From the NCBI GenBank assembly GCA_002633025.1, contig NMRB01000424.1, positions 211,519-275,518 of the forward strand: a stretch of 64,000 nt of DNA, in the 5' to 3' direction. The stretch's first letter is position 1. Each line of letters opens with the position of its first letter. Shown here piece after piece: positions 10,528 through 22,189 of this stretch. The stretch comes from Notospermus geniculatus. Lineage: Eukaryota > Nemertea > Pilidiophora > Heteronemertea > Lineidae. The notes beneath the pieces are model-generated. The model did no database searches and was not told the origin of the DNA. It saw only the letters and a program-made list of their open reading frames with translations. Position numbers and translations under genes: made by a program.

Positions 10528-11070
10528 ATGTCCACCAGACAAGAACTATCTGCAGAGGAGGTAGAATTATGCCACATAAACGGATATCAACACTCCATGC
10601 CAACAGACAAAATTCTGCCCCACAGATGGAGCAATGGTTCATTTCTAAAGCCAAACGTATAAATACATGCCCAGATTTCCTAATCATGAACACTGTGGCC
10701 ACGGTTTCCAGAGTACTAGGCTCTAGTAAGTTAGTCCACCAAAATGATACTTCCTGGGTTTATCCTAATTTATATCTATTGAATGGGGGATCCAAGGGTA
10801 CTGGTAAATCAAATGCTTTCAGGGTAAGGACCCACTGCATTATATAGAAGACAAAGAGGGATGTGCCCTAACCCCCTTGGACTTCACCAAGTCGGGCCTC
10901 ATACACTACATGGATAAAAATAAAGGATTAGCCATTATTGCAGGGGATGAAACATGCGGGTACTTGGAAAAAGTTGTCAGTGGAAAGAACGCTGAGTACT
11001 CTGGTAGTAGAGAAATGCTTAATACTTTTTTCAATGGTGACAGGTACACCCATGACACATTTGCCCCCCC
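10528..11070 (+). pseudogene. Broken P-loop gene, possibly DUF3987-like
   Basis: Three protein-like stretches follow one another in shifting frames: one from an ATG at 10528 to about 10640, one about 10620-10823 and one from about 10824 to 11070. The middle stretch contains GGSKGTGKS, a Walker A-like loop. The third continues with acidic, helicase/primase-like sequence (IIAGDETCGYLEK). This order resembles DUF3987-type proteins, often linked to mobile elements. At least two frameshifts are needed, and the frame dissolves into a poly-C run at 11063, so I call a pseudogene. No 3' exon was found; what follows is an AT-rich tail. Confidence 0.4.
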
Positions 11071-11400
11071 CCCCCCTGCCAGCTACGCATCTATAGTAAT
11101 TTATTGCAATTGTATTTATGCGGCTTTGTAACTGAAATGGCGTTTATTTCTGGTTACTCATTATGTATTATTCTTGTGTATTTCATATTTGTATGACAAT
11201 AATTGATTTGTATAAATAAATGAATTGAATCAAATGAATCAATTTAAATAGAATTGTTGCTTATTCTCTGTTCATTCCTTCCTACACAAAATTACTGCAG
11301 ATGTTCGTTCAGTCGGACACTGCGCAGTCTCTGGCTTCGCAATTGGTTGATAAGTTACTTTTTGGCCAGTCAGATGTTGGGAGGGGGGGGGGCATAGGCC
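11071..11400. other. AT-rich stretch with possible retroposon tail
   Basis: After a poly-C run the sequence becomes AT-rich and ends in repeated AATGAATTGAATCAAATGAA-type words around 11215-11245. This looks like the 3' tail of a non-LTR element, though no coding part is present. A poly-G run lies at about 11380-11390. Confidence 0.35.
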
Positions 11401-12445
11401 TAGCGTAATATTTAATGGGAGATTCTTCGTTTCCTTTCACAGAAAATGCCAGGAGTCATTGATGCCAAACGGGCAGTAGGCTCCTTTCGGAAGTGGTCCG
11501 ATATTAATATGTCTGCAGCGGTTGCGGCTGTCAGAAGTGGCCAGCTGTCGGTCCCGGTCGCGGCTTCGGTCCATAATGAGCCCAAGAGTACCCTACATGA
11601 TGGAGTGCAAGAAAAGGTAGAACTGGGAGCGAAGCCCGGCCCGACTCCACTTCTCAACAAAGACCAGGAGAAGGAGCTACTCGACATCGCAGAAGAAAGG
11701 GCCAGAAAGGGCATTGGTTTTTCGAAAGATTTTAAAAAACTGCGGGCAAATTTGCCAACACAGAAGGGTTGTCATTTTCAAAAAAAGACGACTGGTGAAA
11801 AATGGTATCGATTGTTCGGGCACAGACAGAAGGAGGAAGGCAACCAGGCTGTTAGCCTCAGATAACCCGAGGCCACTGCTTCTGTGCGACATTTTTGTAT
11901 GGAGCGGACTCTGGTAGGTACAATTCAGTGGTATACTCGGCAGGGTGGACCAAAAGTATTCCAGTGCCATGGGTTTGGGGAAAAGGGACGCCTGCCAGGC
12001 ATATCTAGCACTTTTCCGACGGAGCGGGGGTCTTAGGGTAGGGGAATGGTGACCCGCACGCGCTTACCTTTTCACTTGTTCTTGTAGGTTCTGAGTTTCT
12101 TCCAAGACTGGGAAGAGAAGCTAGTGAACTCCCTCATCCCCTTAATTCCTGAATATATGCGGAACATGGATGAAACTGGGGTTCAGTTAGACCACCGTCC
12201 TTTTGAAAATTGTCACAATGTAGGTCTCGCATATTGCGATTCTTCATCAAAACCTAAACTCAACCGTCACTTTTGCAATTCATTTTACTATTGGCCTACA
12301 TTTGTTGTTGTTACAGGGCAGGCAGAAACATATTCATCAGAGAACGTCAGGAAACCGTAAGCTCATCACAGCAATTGGTTGTGCGAATGCCGCAGGTCGA
12401 AGCATACCTCCTCACTGCATCGTCAAAGGAATGACTGACAAGGTA

Positions 12446-12688
12446 CAGTACAGGTCACAATTGACATCCCTAAATTCGCGTAAGTTACGCGTAAGTCACT
12501 CGTAACTTACGCAACAACTCACGAGCGTAACTTACGAGGTGAATTACGCGAATTTCGCTAGGTACGCAATGATTTACGAGGCGCGTTACGCGATTTTGGG
12601 GAGTTACGCGAAACCAAAGCCATAAGTTACGCATAACTTACGAGTAACTTACGCGAAGCCGTAGGGATGTCAATTGTGACCTGTACTG
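12446..12688. mobile_element. TA-flanked MITE at a splice donor
   Basis: Perfect inverted ends CAGTACAGGTCACAATTGAC and complement, each flanked by TA (12444-12445 and 12689-12690). The interior repeats TAACTTACG/CGTAAGTTA words in both orientations. The element starts three bases into the intron after exon 3 of the pogo-like gene. Tc1/mariner-like by TA target and CAGT start; no coding sequence. Confidence 0.85.
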
Positions 12689-13310
12689 TACTGTGGTCAT
12701 TTTGACATGCAGTATGCACCCAAGGATACCGGTACAGTTTGGTCCGTCCCAGACTCTGGCTGGACAAAAGCGGTAAGATTTCCACAAAAATACTTTCATT
12801 AGGACGATGAACACTCAGTTAAGATCTTCCTGACAGGCTTATTTGAGTCCACGTTGTTTGTTTTTACGAGATGTCACGCGGTGACTCTCCTTTACTAAAA
12901 TTTACCTATTGTTGATACAATGTCATGAATATTTGCCTTCTTTTCAGGGTATAGCGCAACTATGGTTTGAAAAAAATTTCTTCCGAATACTGGCCCTGAG
13001 AGGCCGCAGATCCTGCTTGTTGATGGCCACAGTTCGCATGCTTTTTTGGAGTTGCTGGAGCTTGCCAAAGAAAATGACATCATCATCATGGAATTGCCGG
13101 CCCACACCAGTCACTGGCTTCAACCTTTAGATGTGTGAGTACACGATAACAATGGTAACTGCAACGTTAATAAAAGACCACCAATACTTTGCCTTTGGCA
13201 CTGTTTTCCCCATTCTCCTACTGATGTTTCATTTCAGGGGAGTCTTCAAGTCGTTCAAGTCGGAATGGAACAGAGCATGCCAAGACATCATGAATTACAA
13301 CTCAATTTTG

Positions 13311-13740
13311 GTACTCACTTGTTCATTTCTTGATTTCTGTACACGATTAATTCATGACAATCGTGTTGGGCACGACTGGCAGGAATGGACTGGCAGGAAG
13401 GGTACCTTTCCCTCTTTGAAGAGCCCTGATAGAAAAGTGACTGTTGCCATGTATTATGTGTAGTATGAAAAATAACCTTGTCGTAAAATTTATGTTTATC
13501 ATTATCATTTCTTGCCATCTTTCTTTAAAATACTTATGTTGTTACATCTTGCTGTCATTTTGTTTTATACATATATCTATTCTTGTGTTTGTAATGCCAT
13601 CTTAGTAACTTTACCTTTGTATTCTGTTTAAGTTTTGTTGTCAAACCAGGACTAATAATGCTCTGCTCCAGCCCTGGTGTTTTATTTCTTTGTATTTATT
13701 TTACTTGAATAAAACTCATTACAAACAAACAAACATCATG
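13311..13740. other. Intron with retroposon-like tail
   Basis: The 13453-13515 segment matches the right arm of the 40517-40672 MITE (AAAAATAAC.TTGTCGTAAA). The 13640-13735 segment ends AATAAAACTCATT followed by (ACAA)n, as at the 3' end of a LINE or SINE. No coding part was seen. Confidence 0.45.
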
Positions 13741-14254
13741 CTAGTGCAAGCGTAGTGTCGCCTGCTAACTTCTGCCGCCTGTTCTCAAGAGCTTGGGCCA
13801 AGGCCTTCACACCATCAAATATCAAGGCTGGGTTTGAGGCGATTGGGATATATCCCATTAATCCGGACATGATACCTGCAGAAGCTTACCTCCCTAATGA
13901 ATTCCTGAAGGAATCACAGTAAACTTTATCAGCTCGCCACTATCCATTATTTGTTTTCCCCTCAGGTCATGTGAAAAAAGTTAACAATGCTCATTTTTTT
14001 TTCTCTGAAATAGAATGTCAGCACAATTTCTGTCTTTAGGAGAAAACTAGAGCCACAGCTGGTGAAAAGAGCACGATCAACGATTCAGTTGAGATGGGAG
14101 CTACAGATGAACCAACTGCCACAGATGTTGCCTTCCAGATTGACTTGAACATTGTAAGTTGTTTTTTTGCGCGACCATGACTGTGGTGAGTCATGTATAC
14201 ATTGTAAATGTATTAATTTTTATCTAAACCTTTATTACACTCTTCCCTTATATA

Positions 14255-14372
14255 GAAGTATATGGTATACGAAAACGCCGTTTAACGAAAGGTTTCAAGT
14301 GGATTCACGACCGTGAAGCCATTGTTAACCGCGGTATTCGTATACCGTATAGTTCTATGTAAAGGAAGCCTT
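14255..14372. mobile_element. MITE, GGTATACGAAAACGCCG family
   Basis: Ends GTATATGGTATACGAAAACG and its near complement ending CGTATACCGTATAG pair as a foldback. A shorter relative is at 22190-22270. Flanks AGAAGTAT / GTTCTATGTA are shared between both copies. Confidence 0.6.
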
Positions 14373-14389
14373 ATGAAAATTTGCTGGGT

Positions 14390-15190
14390 CATTTTCGTAA
14401 CCCAATTACTGGGTCAAGCAAATTGGGTGAAAAACTGGGTCAAAATAACCCAGCACATGATCAGATTTGACTAAATGTAGGGGTCGAAATTATGAGTCAT
14501 TTTGGTTGGGTCAAAATGACATAGTATTGGGTTGAAATCTACCCAATGAACCAGTTCTACCTGGCGAGATAACAATTATGTTTTAATGTGCAAAAAAAGT
14601 ATAGAGAAATGCGTACTGACGAAAACAAATACATAAGAATATTAATAAACTTTGGTTTGAAATCTGAGACACATACATGTATTTAAAGTTGTGAATGTTT
14701 CTCTTTCAGAATTATGAAAACAAAAATTACATAACATCAGTTTTCTCTTTACCAAGCAAAAGATTTCCTGCTGTGCGTTGGTATACCCGTCCATCTGAAC
14801 ACACTATACATAGCTTCCCGGCCTACTGGCTAAGGTTAAAGTTATGCGGAATTAACAGTGGACTTTTCCTCATGGTGATCCTGCCCTCTGCCTTGTGCAG
14901 ACTTGGCGCAAGCAAGGTGCACAAGTTAGTATATGTAGAAATTGCGAAATTAGGACAATCAAATTGGGTTATTTTTTAACCCAGTCACGGGGTCAATATT
15001 GATCTAACAACCAAAACGTGGGTCAAGTTGAACCATTATTTTGGGTTTTTTTAATGACCCATTTACTAGGTCAAAAGGTTGACCCAAGAAATTGGGTCAA
15101 CTTCACCCACCATTGGGTTAGAGTAATAGTGACCCCGTGGGTGGGTAAAAAAATAACCCAATTTAGGTTATTTTTGGGTTATACATTAGA
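14390..15190. repeat. GGGTCAAAATGACCC-type repeat clusters
   Basis: Two clusters, 14390-14560 and 14955-15190, are built from TTGGGT, GGGTCAA and TTGACCC words in both orientations. They probably form the two ends of one foldback element or two related MITEs. The unique-looking sequence between them (14570-14950) has an open frame but nothing recognisable. Confidence 0.5.
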
Positions 15191-15587
15191 ACAAGAGGTC
15201 CCATGGGCCTGGCGCTCAGCTCACATTTGATGCCTAGGTTTGATATAAGGCATGTAAGGGGCACTGCTGTCTTAAGAAGGTTAGTTGGTGGTGTTAGATT
15301 TTATTCATCAAGTGTGCATGGGCTCGATGGGATTACGTTTGCTACTTACGATAAGGGACTTAGTCCTATACAATTTTGAATGAATCACATTTTATTTTGG
15401 AAAGCATAAAGTAAGAGAATAAAAATCATCTGCTGGGGCGGACAGTTCTCTTTTCTATGATTTCGACAATTGGTGGAGGAAGAGTCTGAGCTTACGGTCT
15501 GGGCGGAACAGATGGCTGTAAACTATTACTAATAGGACACGGCTGCACCAAAGATGGCATACTTGATATGGCCCAAAAACGTGTTAA

Positions 15588-15964
15588 AGGGACTAGGAAA
15601 TTTTTTTCAAGCTTCGGTTATTACAAAATGCTAGTCTTTCATGATAAATTCCCACCGCCAATTCACTTTTTCAATCAAGTGTTAATTACTGGCACCCAGA
15701 TAAATCAGTTATCACCACACCATGGAGCATTCACCACGTCACTGGGAACCTAATCAACATAATACAGTACAGGTTCGCTCCATACAGTACATACAGCGAT
15801 GAGGTTCCCAGTGACGTGGTGAATGCTCCATGGTGTGGTGATGACTGATTTGTCTGGGTGCCAGTAATTAACACTTAATTGAAAATGTGAATTGACGGTG
15901 GGAATTTATCATGAAAGACTAGCATTTTGTAATAACCGAAGCTTGAAAAAAATTCCTAGTCCCT
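15588..15964. mobile_element. TTAA-flanked long hairpin element
   Basis: Arms of about 165 bp (15588-15752 and about 15800-15964) are almost perfect inverted complements, starting AGGGACTAGGAAA and ending with its complement. The loop is about 50 bp. Both ends are flanked by TTAA. A transcript across it would form a long double-stranded hairpin. No protein coding. Confidence 0.85.
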
Positions 15965-15968
15965 TTAA

Positions 15969-16420
15969 GAAAAGTAAAGGGTTAGCCTACTCCATTCGAC
16001 AGGCAAGGTATGTTGTATTTCTCTTCTTGACTTCTGCCACCTTTACTGTGGATGACGGGGCATGTTTGGCCACTTCAATCGCTTCTAAAACGAAACTCTA
16101 TCCAAGAATTTGAACTGGAAGTAATGGCCAGGGTTCATCAGATCCGAATAGAAGTGTTGAATATTGAAGAACAGGTTCACTTATGATGACGAATTTTGAA
16201 TATTCGTAGGTGCTGGACTCACATTTCCTGAAGTGGCTGCCATTTTGCCTCTGGATGTGGGAAAACCCTACTCTGAATGTGGGATTGCCCCTCTGCACGA
16301 TGGATGGCTGATTCCCCAGGTTGAAATGGAAATACTGTAACAAAGTTAAATTTTGGTTGGGTTTTTAAAGATGTGTGGCTCGAGTCTGTGAAACCTGTAT
16401 AATCCGCACGCCATCGATTC
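15969..16420. other. No gene seen
   Basis: Unassigned sequence between the hairpin element and the DUF6589-like gene. I see no repeat or exon pattern that I can defend. Confidence 0.35.
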
Positions 16421-16427
16421 CACTAAG

Positions 16428-18537
16428 ATGTCGCTGTCGAGTGTCTACCTGCAACCTGTGGATGAAGTTCAGCACGAGGTCGGGGATACGGTGTTGCAGG
16501 TGCCCGTTGAAGACCAAAACCTACCAGATGAAGCTGCCAGTCTTTCCACCATAGTACAGGGTCAAGGTGACACGACAACCAACAATTCGGAGTCTGACGA
16601 CATAGCAGATCTGCCGTTGGTGCCACCCTTTGATGCGTCCGAAGTCACATTAGCCTCTGACCAGTTGGACTTGTTCAACAGAAGGTATGAAGAAGGATAT
16701 GACTTGTATTCTGATGGTGCGTACAACATATACAGATCTCTCAGGCAGCAGCACGACAAAAAGACCATCAAGCCGTCAACACCTAAAGTGGCGCAATCCC
16801 CTGCACGAGAACCAGCAGTCATCTCTCCTCCATCCTGGAAGGACATTCTTGAATACCCCCTTTTGTAGCAGAGAACTGGGAATGGTACCTCCTCTGGACA
16901 GATAACGGAGCCTGCACAGTATCCGTTAGTGTTTTTTTTTGTTCAATTACTGTTGAAGAACATGTTGTGACTGTAGAGATACAAGATGGACGTACAATGG
17001 ATATCTTCCTGAAGACTGCAGGGAAATCCAACAGCAAGACTTCCACTACAAAAGAAAATGTAGACAGTGTGGGAAACTATGCAAACATGGTGCTGGAACT
17101 TGGGCTTCTTTTCAAGAATCTTCAGGACCTGATCCATTTCCCAGATCGAGATCGTGGATTGCGCCTGTTAAAGCTTGCAATGGTGTATTTTAAATCCAAT
17201 AACAACATGTCCTATGCGTATGAACTACTTCGCTTTCTTGTTCATACTCCTCTGCCAAATGTCTCCAACTTGCTTGAAACCAAGCAGATATTTTTAGCCA
17301 CATACCAGTTAATTATGGTCTGATAAGAAACACATGTCAACTAGGGTCTTGTTTATAGTTGACACGAGACAGTGTAATGCATCTCACTTCACCTGACGAC
17401 TGTTAACCCTCTCAGTCTACACTAGTGTTAGATAAAAGCTGGCAGGCACTCACTGCAAGTGCAATCATCAGTTTGTGATTCTTCAGTGGTGCAGGAAAAA
17501 GTTTACAAAAACACCCAGGGCCCCACCCTTTTGGGGTATCGGGGTGGCGCAATGGAAACATCGGCGCCTGCCACCACTGATGTCGCGGGTTCGATCCCCG
17601 GTCGTGCAAGTGGCTTTATGTGGTCGAGAGGGCGATCTCTCCTCGACATCGTAGGTTTCCTCCGGTGTCTTCCTCCTACATATCATTAATATTGTCCAAT
17701 ATCATTAACATATCATTAATATCGTCCAATATTGTTTGATGAGTAGCTATAATGCCCTAAGTGGGCGCTTGCACTCCTGAGATAATATTTTAACCCCACC
17801 CCTCTCCTCTGGCTTTTTACAAGAATGGTTGTCAACTACGCCTTGTCCTCAAGCCTTGCCTTGTCCTGTGCCTATGATGCCTATGTTCATAGACCACATC
17901 CATGCTACCTTTTAAAGCATTGCCTGCACTTTGCAGTTGTATCCAATCAATCACTTTTGACACGGGTGACATACTTTGGCTTGGAGACAAGTATCGGTTT
18001 ACTTAGGACATGTGGGGAGGCTGGGTGCTGACATTCCATTCACATTCCATGGACATTTGGCAGAGGAGTATTCATAAGATGTGTGATTCGGAGCAAACAG
18101 CAAATGAGATGTTCTATGGTCTCTTTGTAAACACCAGAGGCAAAGTAGATTCTCATATACCAGCAGACCTCCAGATGGAATACCTAGTTCGCCAAATCAA
18201 AAGACGCATCAAGTATATGTTTTCCAATAAAACTACGACCAACATAACAAAACGAAGCAGGGCAATTGCCGGTATCAGTGATATTGCTGACAATTATGAT
18301 GCAGTGTCTCATGTGGTCATAAGAGCTAACAAGCACAGTGACATTTCATCTGATCACGATGAACATAAGATTCTGGAAGGCTTGCGTTTGGTGAGGCCAT
18401 TTTCGAATGAAGTAGGACGAAAACATGATTCATTCCAGAACATCCCACAAAGTATAATTGAACGTCTGGAAACGCCTGAATTAAGGAGGAGGATGACAAA
18501 TTTGATCATTAAATATGGACGAGAAATTGGGAATTAA
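16428..18537 (+). pseudogene. DUF6589-like gene, interrupted
   Basis: Three plus-strand pieces: 16428-16868 (146 codons from an ATG), 16967-17323 and 18010-18537. The first is acidic and low in motifs and ends SWKDILEYPLL. The second is helical. The third has the pattern I associate with DUF6589 proteins: NTRGK..SHIPADLQMEYL, then NKT, a spaced H...H region and a basic GRKHDSF motif near the end. DUF6589 proteins have no established function and are often amplified by mobile elements in invertebrates. The first two pieces are separated by a stop and a frame change. The second and third are separated by about 690 bp that includes a SINE. Some gaps could be introns, but no clean GT-AG pair joins them, so I call it broken. 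Confidence 0.5.
17535..17800 (+). mobile_element. tRNA-derived SINE
   Basis: The head (about 17541-17608) looks like a tRNA gene, with an A-box-like TGGCGCAATGG and a B-box GGTTCGATCCC, followed closely by CGGTCGTGC. The body contains GTTTCCTCCGGTGTCTTCC, and the 3' part has AT-rich repeats (ATATCATTAATAT) and CCTAAGTGGGCGCTTGC. It separates two parts of the DUF6589-like gene in the same orientation. Confidence 0.75.
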
Positions 18538-19214
18538 ACGAATTTGCCACAAAGTCTAGCCATTTGACCATTTGTGGATGAGCAGACATGGTAGATGTAC
18601 TTTCACATGCTGTCAGGCTATGTCCTGGTACATGCTGTTAAAAAATAACACCTGGCCATTTTCAAGAAATCAGTTCTCTATCTTGTTCACAGTATATCTG
18701 ATATACTAGTACAATGTTCTTATTGAAATGATAGAATCCCTGATAAATCTGATAGACTTATGGCATATTTGGAATGGATCACAATTAGAAGATGGCTTTT
18801 CCGTTTAAATGTGAAAGCAGATGCGACAAATTGTTATTCAATAACGCGATCAATAATCAAAGCAATTTGAAGTATAAGAAGTATTAGAAGTATAAGATTC
18901 CGTTAGATTTTGAATTACTATCGACACATACTCTGTTGTATAAATTTCCGATTAGGAAAGATATTATTTTTGAAATAACTCTAGCACCAAAAGAAGATAC
19001 GATTTTCACTGGTAGCACAGCAAGTATGAATTATAAATTTGAAAATATGTGTTTAGAATATGACACAGTAGAAAATGAAACAATAGCTAATCAGTTAAGT
19101 AATAACAAGAATATACAAGAATATATAAGTTCCAAGAATGTACAACTCAAAATATGTGCCAAAAGTGAGTTTACTAATTTGCCTTTGGTGAACCTGTTAC
19201 TGAAGGGATCTTAA

Positions 19215-19635
19215 TTTGTGAAGCATTATTGTGTACAGAAGATCATTACAAACAAAATGACACCTCCCGCAGTTGTATGCACTCAGAAATAACTGAGCTA
19301 CAGAGTAGTTTTGAATGGACTATATTTTCGACAAATTGATATCGTACTTGATCTCAGGGTCGGGCACTCTGACCTAAACAACAAATCCATGGTTTCACCA
19401 AAATATAAAAAAAATTGTACGCCAGTAATATGTCTGCAACTTTACATAAGAATATTGCCGATATTCTAAATAATACAATTCATTCAACAACCGTTAAATC
19501 TAAACATTGGTTATTTAATTAGAAGGCCTATAATTACCGTACGCCCTCTATTATCAGAAAAAGTAACTTAATGCCCATCCGTTTGATTGATTACTAAGTT
19601 GTACATTCTTGGTAATATATTCTTGGTAATATATT
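19215..19635. other. Non-coding gap inside the capsid relic
   Basis: The capsid reading frame is lost here. The only clear structure is a triplicated TATTCTTGGTAATA unit at about 19605-19645. Either decayed coding sequence or a small insertion. Confidence 0.4.
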
Positions 19636-20224
19636 CTTGGTAATAACTACAATGCTGGATTTTATATTACCTTTGATCGGGTTGATCATTTTAAGATATT
19701 TACTTTTGCGGCCGCCGATACTTTGTTTAATCTGAATATTAACGTTCCTAGAAGGTCTATAAAAGGTGTTTTATTATTTATTTCAAATTATGATGATGGG
19801 GCAAGAGATTCTCTGAAAATTTGAGAACCCGGGAATAACTAATGTCAAAGTCACAATAGAAGGAATAGCAAATAAAGTATTTCCTGAAGGGATGAGGACT
19901 CTTGATCAGTTGACGGAAGTTAAGAAACACATACACTTCATGAGTGAGAATCTCAAAAAGACAGATAATTGTTACATGAATATCGAAAGGTATTGTAAAA
20001 TTACTTTAGTAGTTTTGATTCTTGAAATGAATACCTACCTGCCTGCTAATTAACATATGAATACTGTCCCTAACCACCGAACCAACTGCTCGACTCCAAA
20101 ACAAAAGATCAATCGATCCCCTCCCCGACATCCGGTTCCTCTCGCGCATGCGCAGTACCATCAGTCTGTTCGAGCTGAAGACCACAAAATATGGACTGTG
20201 CTCTGGGAGGAGGGTGGGAGTCCA

Positions 20225-20320
20225 GCAGGCAGGTAGGTATTCATTTCAAGAATCAAAACTACTAAAGTAATTTTACATTCTTTCATTCATACCTACCTGC
20301 CTGCTAATTAACATATGAAT
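20225..20320. repeat. DIRS internal complementary region (ICR)
   Basis: Positions 20225-20276 are the exact complement of the outer left tip (starting GTAAAATTACTTTAGTAG at 19995), and 20277-20320 are the near-exact complement of the outer right tip (ending GTATGAATGAAAGAAT at 24967). The two halves abut, as at the junction of a circular DIRS intermediate. Confidence 0.85.
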
Positions 20321-20400
20321 AGACTACCAAAGCATCAAGTCAGGAGGTGGGAGGAAGCACAGCCAAGAATAAAACTCACAACCATGATGGCCAAGCTCAC

Positions 20401-20563
20401 CTATTGAGATAAGACCGCTCGTCCAAAGGAAGAATCCCTCTGTCTCCACAAATTCAAGCTGTAGTGATTTACAAACGTAGATTGGCAACGCCAATCAGCC
20501 GCCTCCATTATACTCTTTACAGTAGCCCGATTATAGAGGGCCCACGAAGCAGATATAGTCCAA
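20401..20563 (-). pseudogene. DIRS tyrosine recombinase, C-terminal fragment
   Basis: About 53 codons ending in TAG at 20401-20403. The motifs ISASWALYN, IMEAADW and STFVNHYSL match the last catalytic part of DIRS recombinases, with Tyr of NHY as the probable nucleophile. The position just upstream of the ICR is that expected for the last ORF of a DIRS element. The upstream part is missing: the homologous frame stops at about 20563, where unrelated sequence starts. Confidence 0.75.
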
Positions 20564-21350
20564 TAAAACTAGACCAAATTTGAGGTGAACCTAGACAAAA
20601 TTGCAATAGAAGGTTTCTTTGCTTTAAACTGTTTATTGGGTGGTACTAATCACCACATAAAAAGTCCCCACTTTTCTGAGCCCGGGAAAGTGGTTAATTT
20701 GCATAAATTCAATATGGCAGCCACCCAAAATTTCAATGTACAGGAAAATTCTTAACGGTTGACTTTAGACCCTATAAATGTATTATAAGCAGATAGGAAT
20801 ATGGGGTCAAAGTACAAAATAAGCCCATTGCCATTTGGATATGACGTCAGTATGACGTAGTATGACGTCATTTTAAAGTCAACCCCCATTATTCTTGCAA
20901 AACTCAGAAAAATCAAGAAAGTCTTGTATTGGATGGCGAAATATTATAAAGCACATGTGGAATACCACAGGAGAGTAGCAGCACTTCAATATCCAATTGG
21001 CATGACGTAGGAATGACGTAATTCAACATTGCCAATCTAATGCATAATGCATAATCTAACTTCAAATTTTGAACTTCAGCAAAAGAAATTATGAATGACG
21101 TAACATTGCAGAGAGAACCTCATTTGATTGAGTGGTGAAGCTCTTGGATTGTCTTACCTCCTGCGACGTAGCACTACGTCATAAGTTATTCTTCAAAATT
21201 GGTATAGTCTGGTATTGCCTAAAATACGCAGACCTTGCTAAATGACAGTTCAAGAGCCTGCAAACATCACCGAGGACAAACTCGCTAGCCCAGTGGTACG
21301 GCGTTCCGCGTTTTCGGTTTGCTCCACTTGTACCACTGGCTTCATACGCC
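20564..21350. other. Unassigned sequence inside the DIRS element
   Basis: No DIRS coding was found. The 20740-20830 segment resembles the foldback family at 28680-28970 (AAATGTATTATAAGCAGATA). The TGACGTCA/TGACGTA word recurs between 20840 and 21180. Near 21293-21340 a short inverted pair CCAGTGGTAC / GTACCACTGG is present. Confidence 0.35.
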
Positions 21351-21649
21351 CTCATCACTTCTGCTCGGAATGTGCAGAATGAATAAAAACTGATCTACAG
21401 CTAGTTTTCCACCCTAATAAAATCATAATCGTATTGTCAAATTTAGAAGTGTACCAAAACACCAAACACAGCATGATTTTTAAACATTTGTTCATTATTA
21501 GTGTTGCACTTTTTTGCGGCGGATTACACATATGGCTGTGCTTCGGTTCAGTAGTTCCGGCAGAAATAGTTTCTATTTTAGAAGCAACCAAATCGATGGA
21601 CCAATCAGCTTCGTCGAATTTAATCACACGACTTTGTGAGTGTAAACAT

Positions 21650-21950
21650 AACCACGTGCAACAAGGAGGCAAATGACGCCATTCCTACGCGAAAAGAAGT
21701 ACGGGGCACTGACGTTTGAAGGCAGAGTCAGTAAGGTGAAACCGTCTGACCTCTGCGTTGGAGATTGCACCGAGGAGAGCATCGTTTTTCTTAGGTTGTC
21801 CAATGTGTCATTAGCTTTGCCACTGCGCAGAGAAATAAGCGCGGCCTTTTCTCCATCAATCCAAATTCCCTCAGCCGTTCTTTTAGGCAAACAGAACTCT
21901 GCCTGCTCTATGAAAACCTCATCCTTGAAAACTTTCTTTAAAGCGAATTG
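21650..21950 (-). CDS. Unassigned open reading stretch
   Basis: The minus strand is open for about 100 codons (through PKRTAEGIWIDGEKAALISL and onward) with protein-like composition. No family is recognised and neither end has a convincing start or splice site. It lies inside the DIRS boundaries but does not resemble DIRS proteins, so it may belong to sequence inserted later. The plus strand is open over the same bases, which lowers confidence. Confidence 0.25.
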
Positions 21951-22163
21951 ATATCGAAAAAATTTGATTTATAAATAGAATTTGAAAGGGGACGAATTTT
22001 CGCTGTGGCGGGAAAAAATGTAAACTTATCCAGAGTGTCAACAAAAAATGTAAACAAACTTCTCCAAAATGTTAACAAAGAAATGTTCGCGCATTCTGAT
22101 TGGCTGAAATTTTGTGTTTGCAAACACCAACCAAATGTAAATAAAATCCGCTATCAATTCGCT
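21942..22163. mobile_element. TTAA-flanked MITE (AGCGAATTGATA ends)
   Basis: Inverted ends AGCGAATTGATA and TATCAATTCGCT, each flanked by TTAA (21938-21941, 22164-22167). The interior repeats AAATGTAAAC/AAATGTTAAC words. Its tip resembles that of the 35695-36073 element (AGCGAATGGC). Confidence 0.7.
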
Positions 22164-22189
22164 TTAAAGTGGCTCCCTTTCCAATACAC

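Larger units (their letters stand above)
11446..13922 (+). pseudogene. Pogo-like (DDE_1 superfamily) transposase gene, multi-exon, frameshifted
   Basis: At least seven exons: 11446-11913, 12088-12219, 12317-12442, 12713-12772, 12948-13134, 13238-13310 and about 13741-13922 (last acceptor unresolved). All but the last have GT-AG borders. Exon 1 carries a pipsqueak-type helix-turn-helix region (VAASVHNEPKSTL), then a CENP-B-like part. DDE landmarks are MDETGV in exon 2, LLVDGHSSH and [13 protein letters not shown] in exon 5, and the closing GFEAIGIYPINPD in exon 7. Exon 5 is read only if a one-base loss near 12985 is allowed for, and the frame of exon 1 shifts near 11830-11870. It is therefore a decayed element or host-adopted copy; the introns are unusual for a plain pogo transposon. 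Exons 2-4 are phase 0 and intact. A MITE sits immediately after exon 3. Confidence 0.75.
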
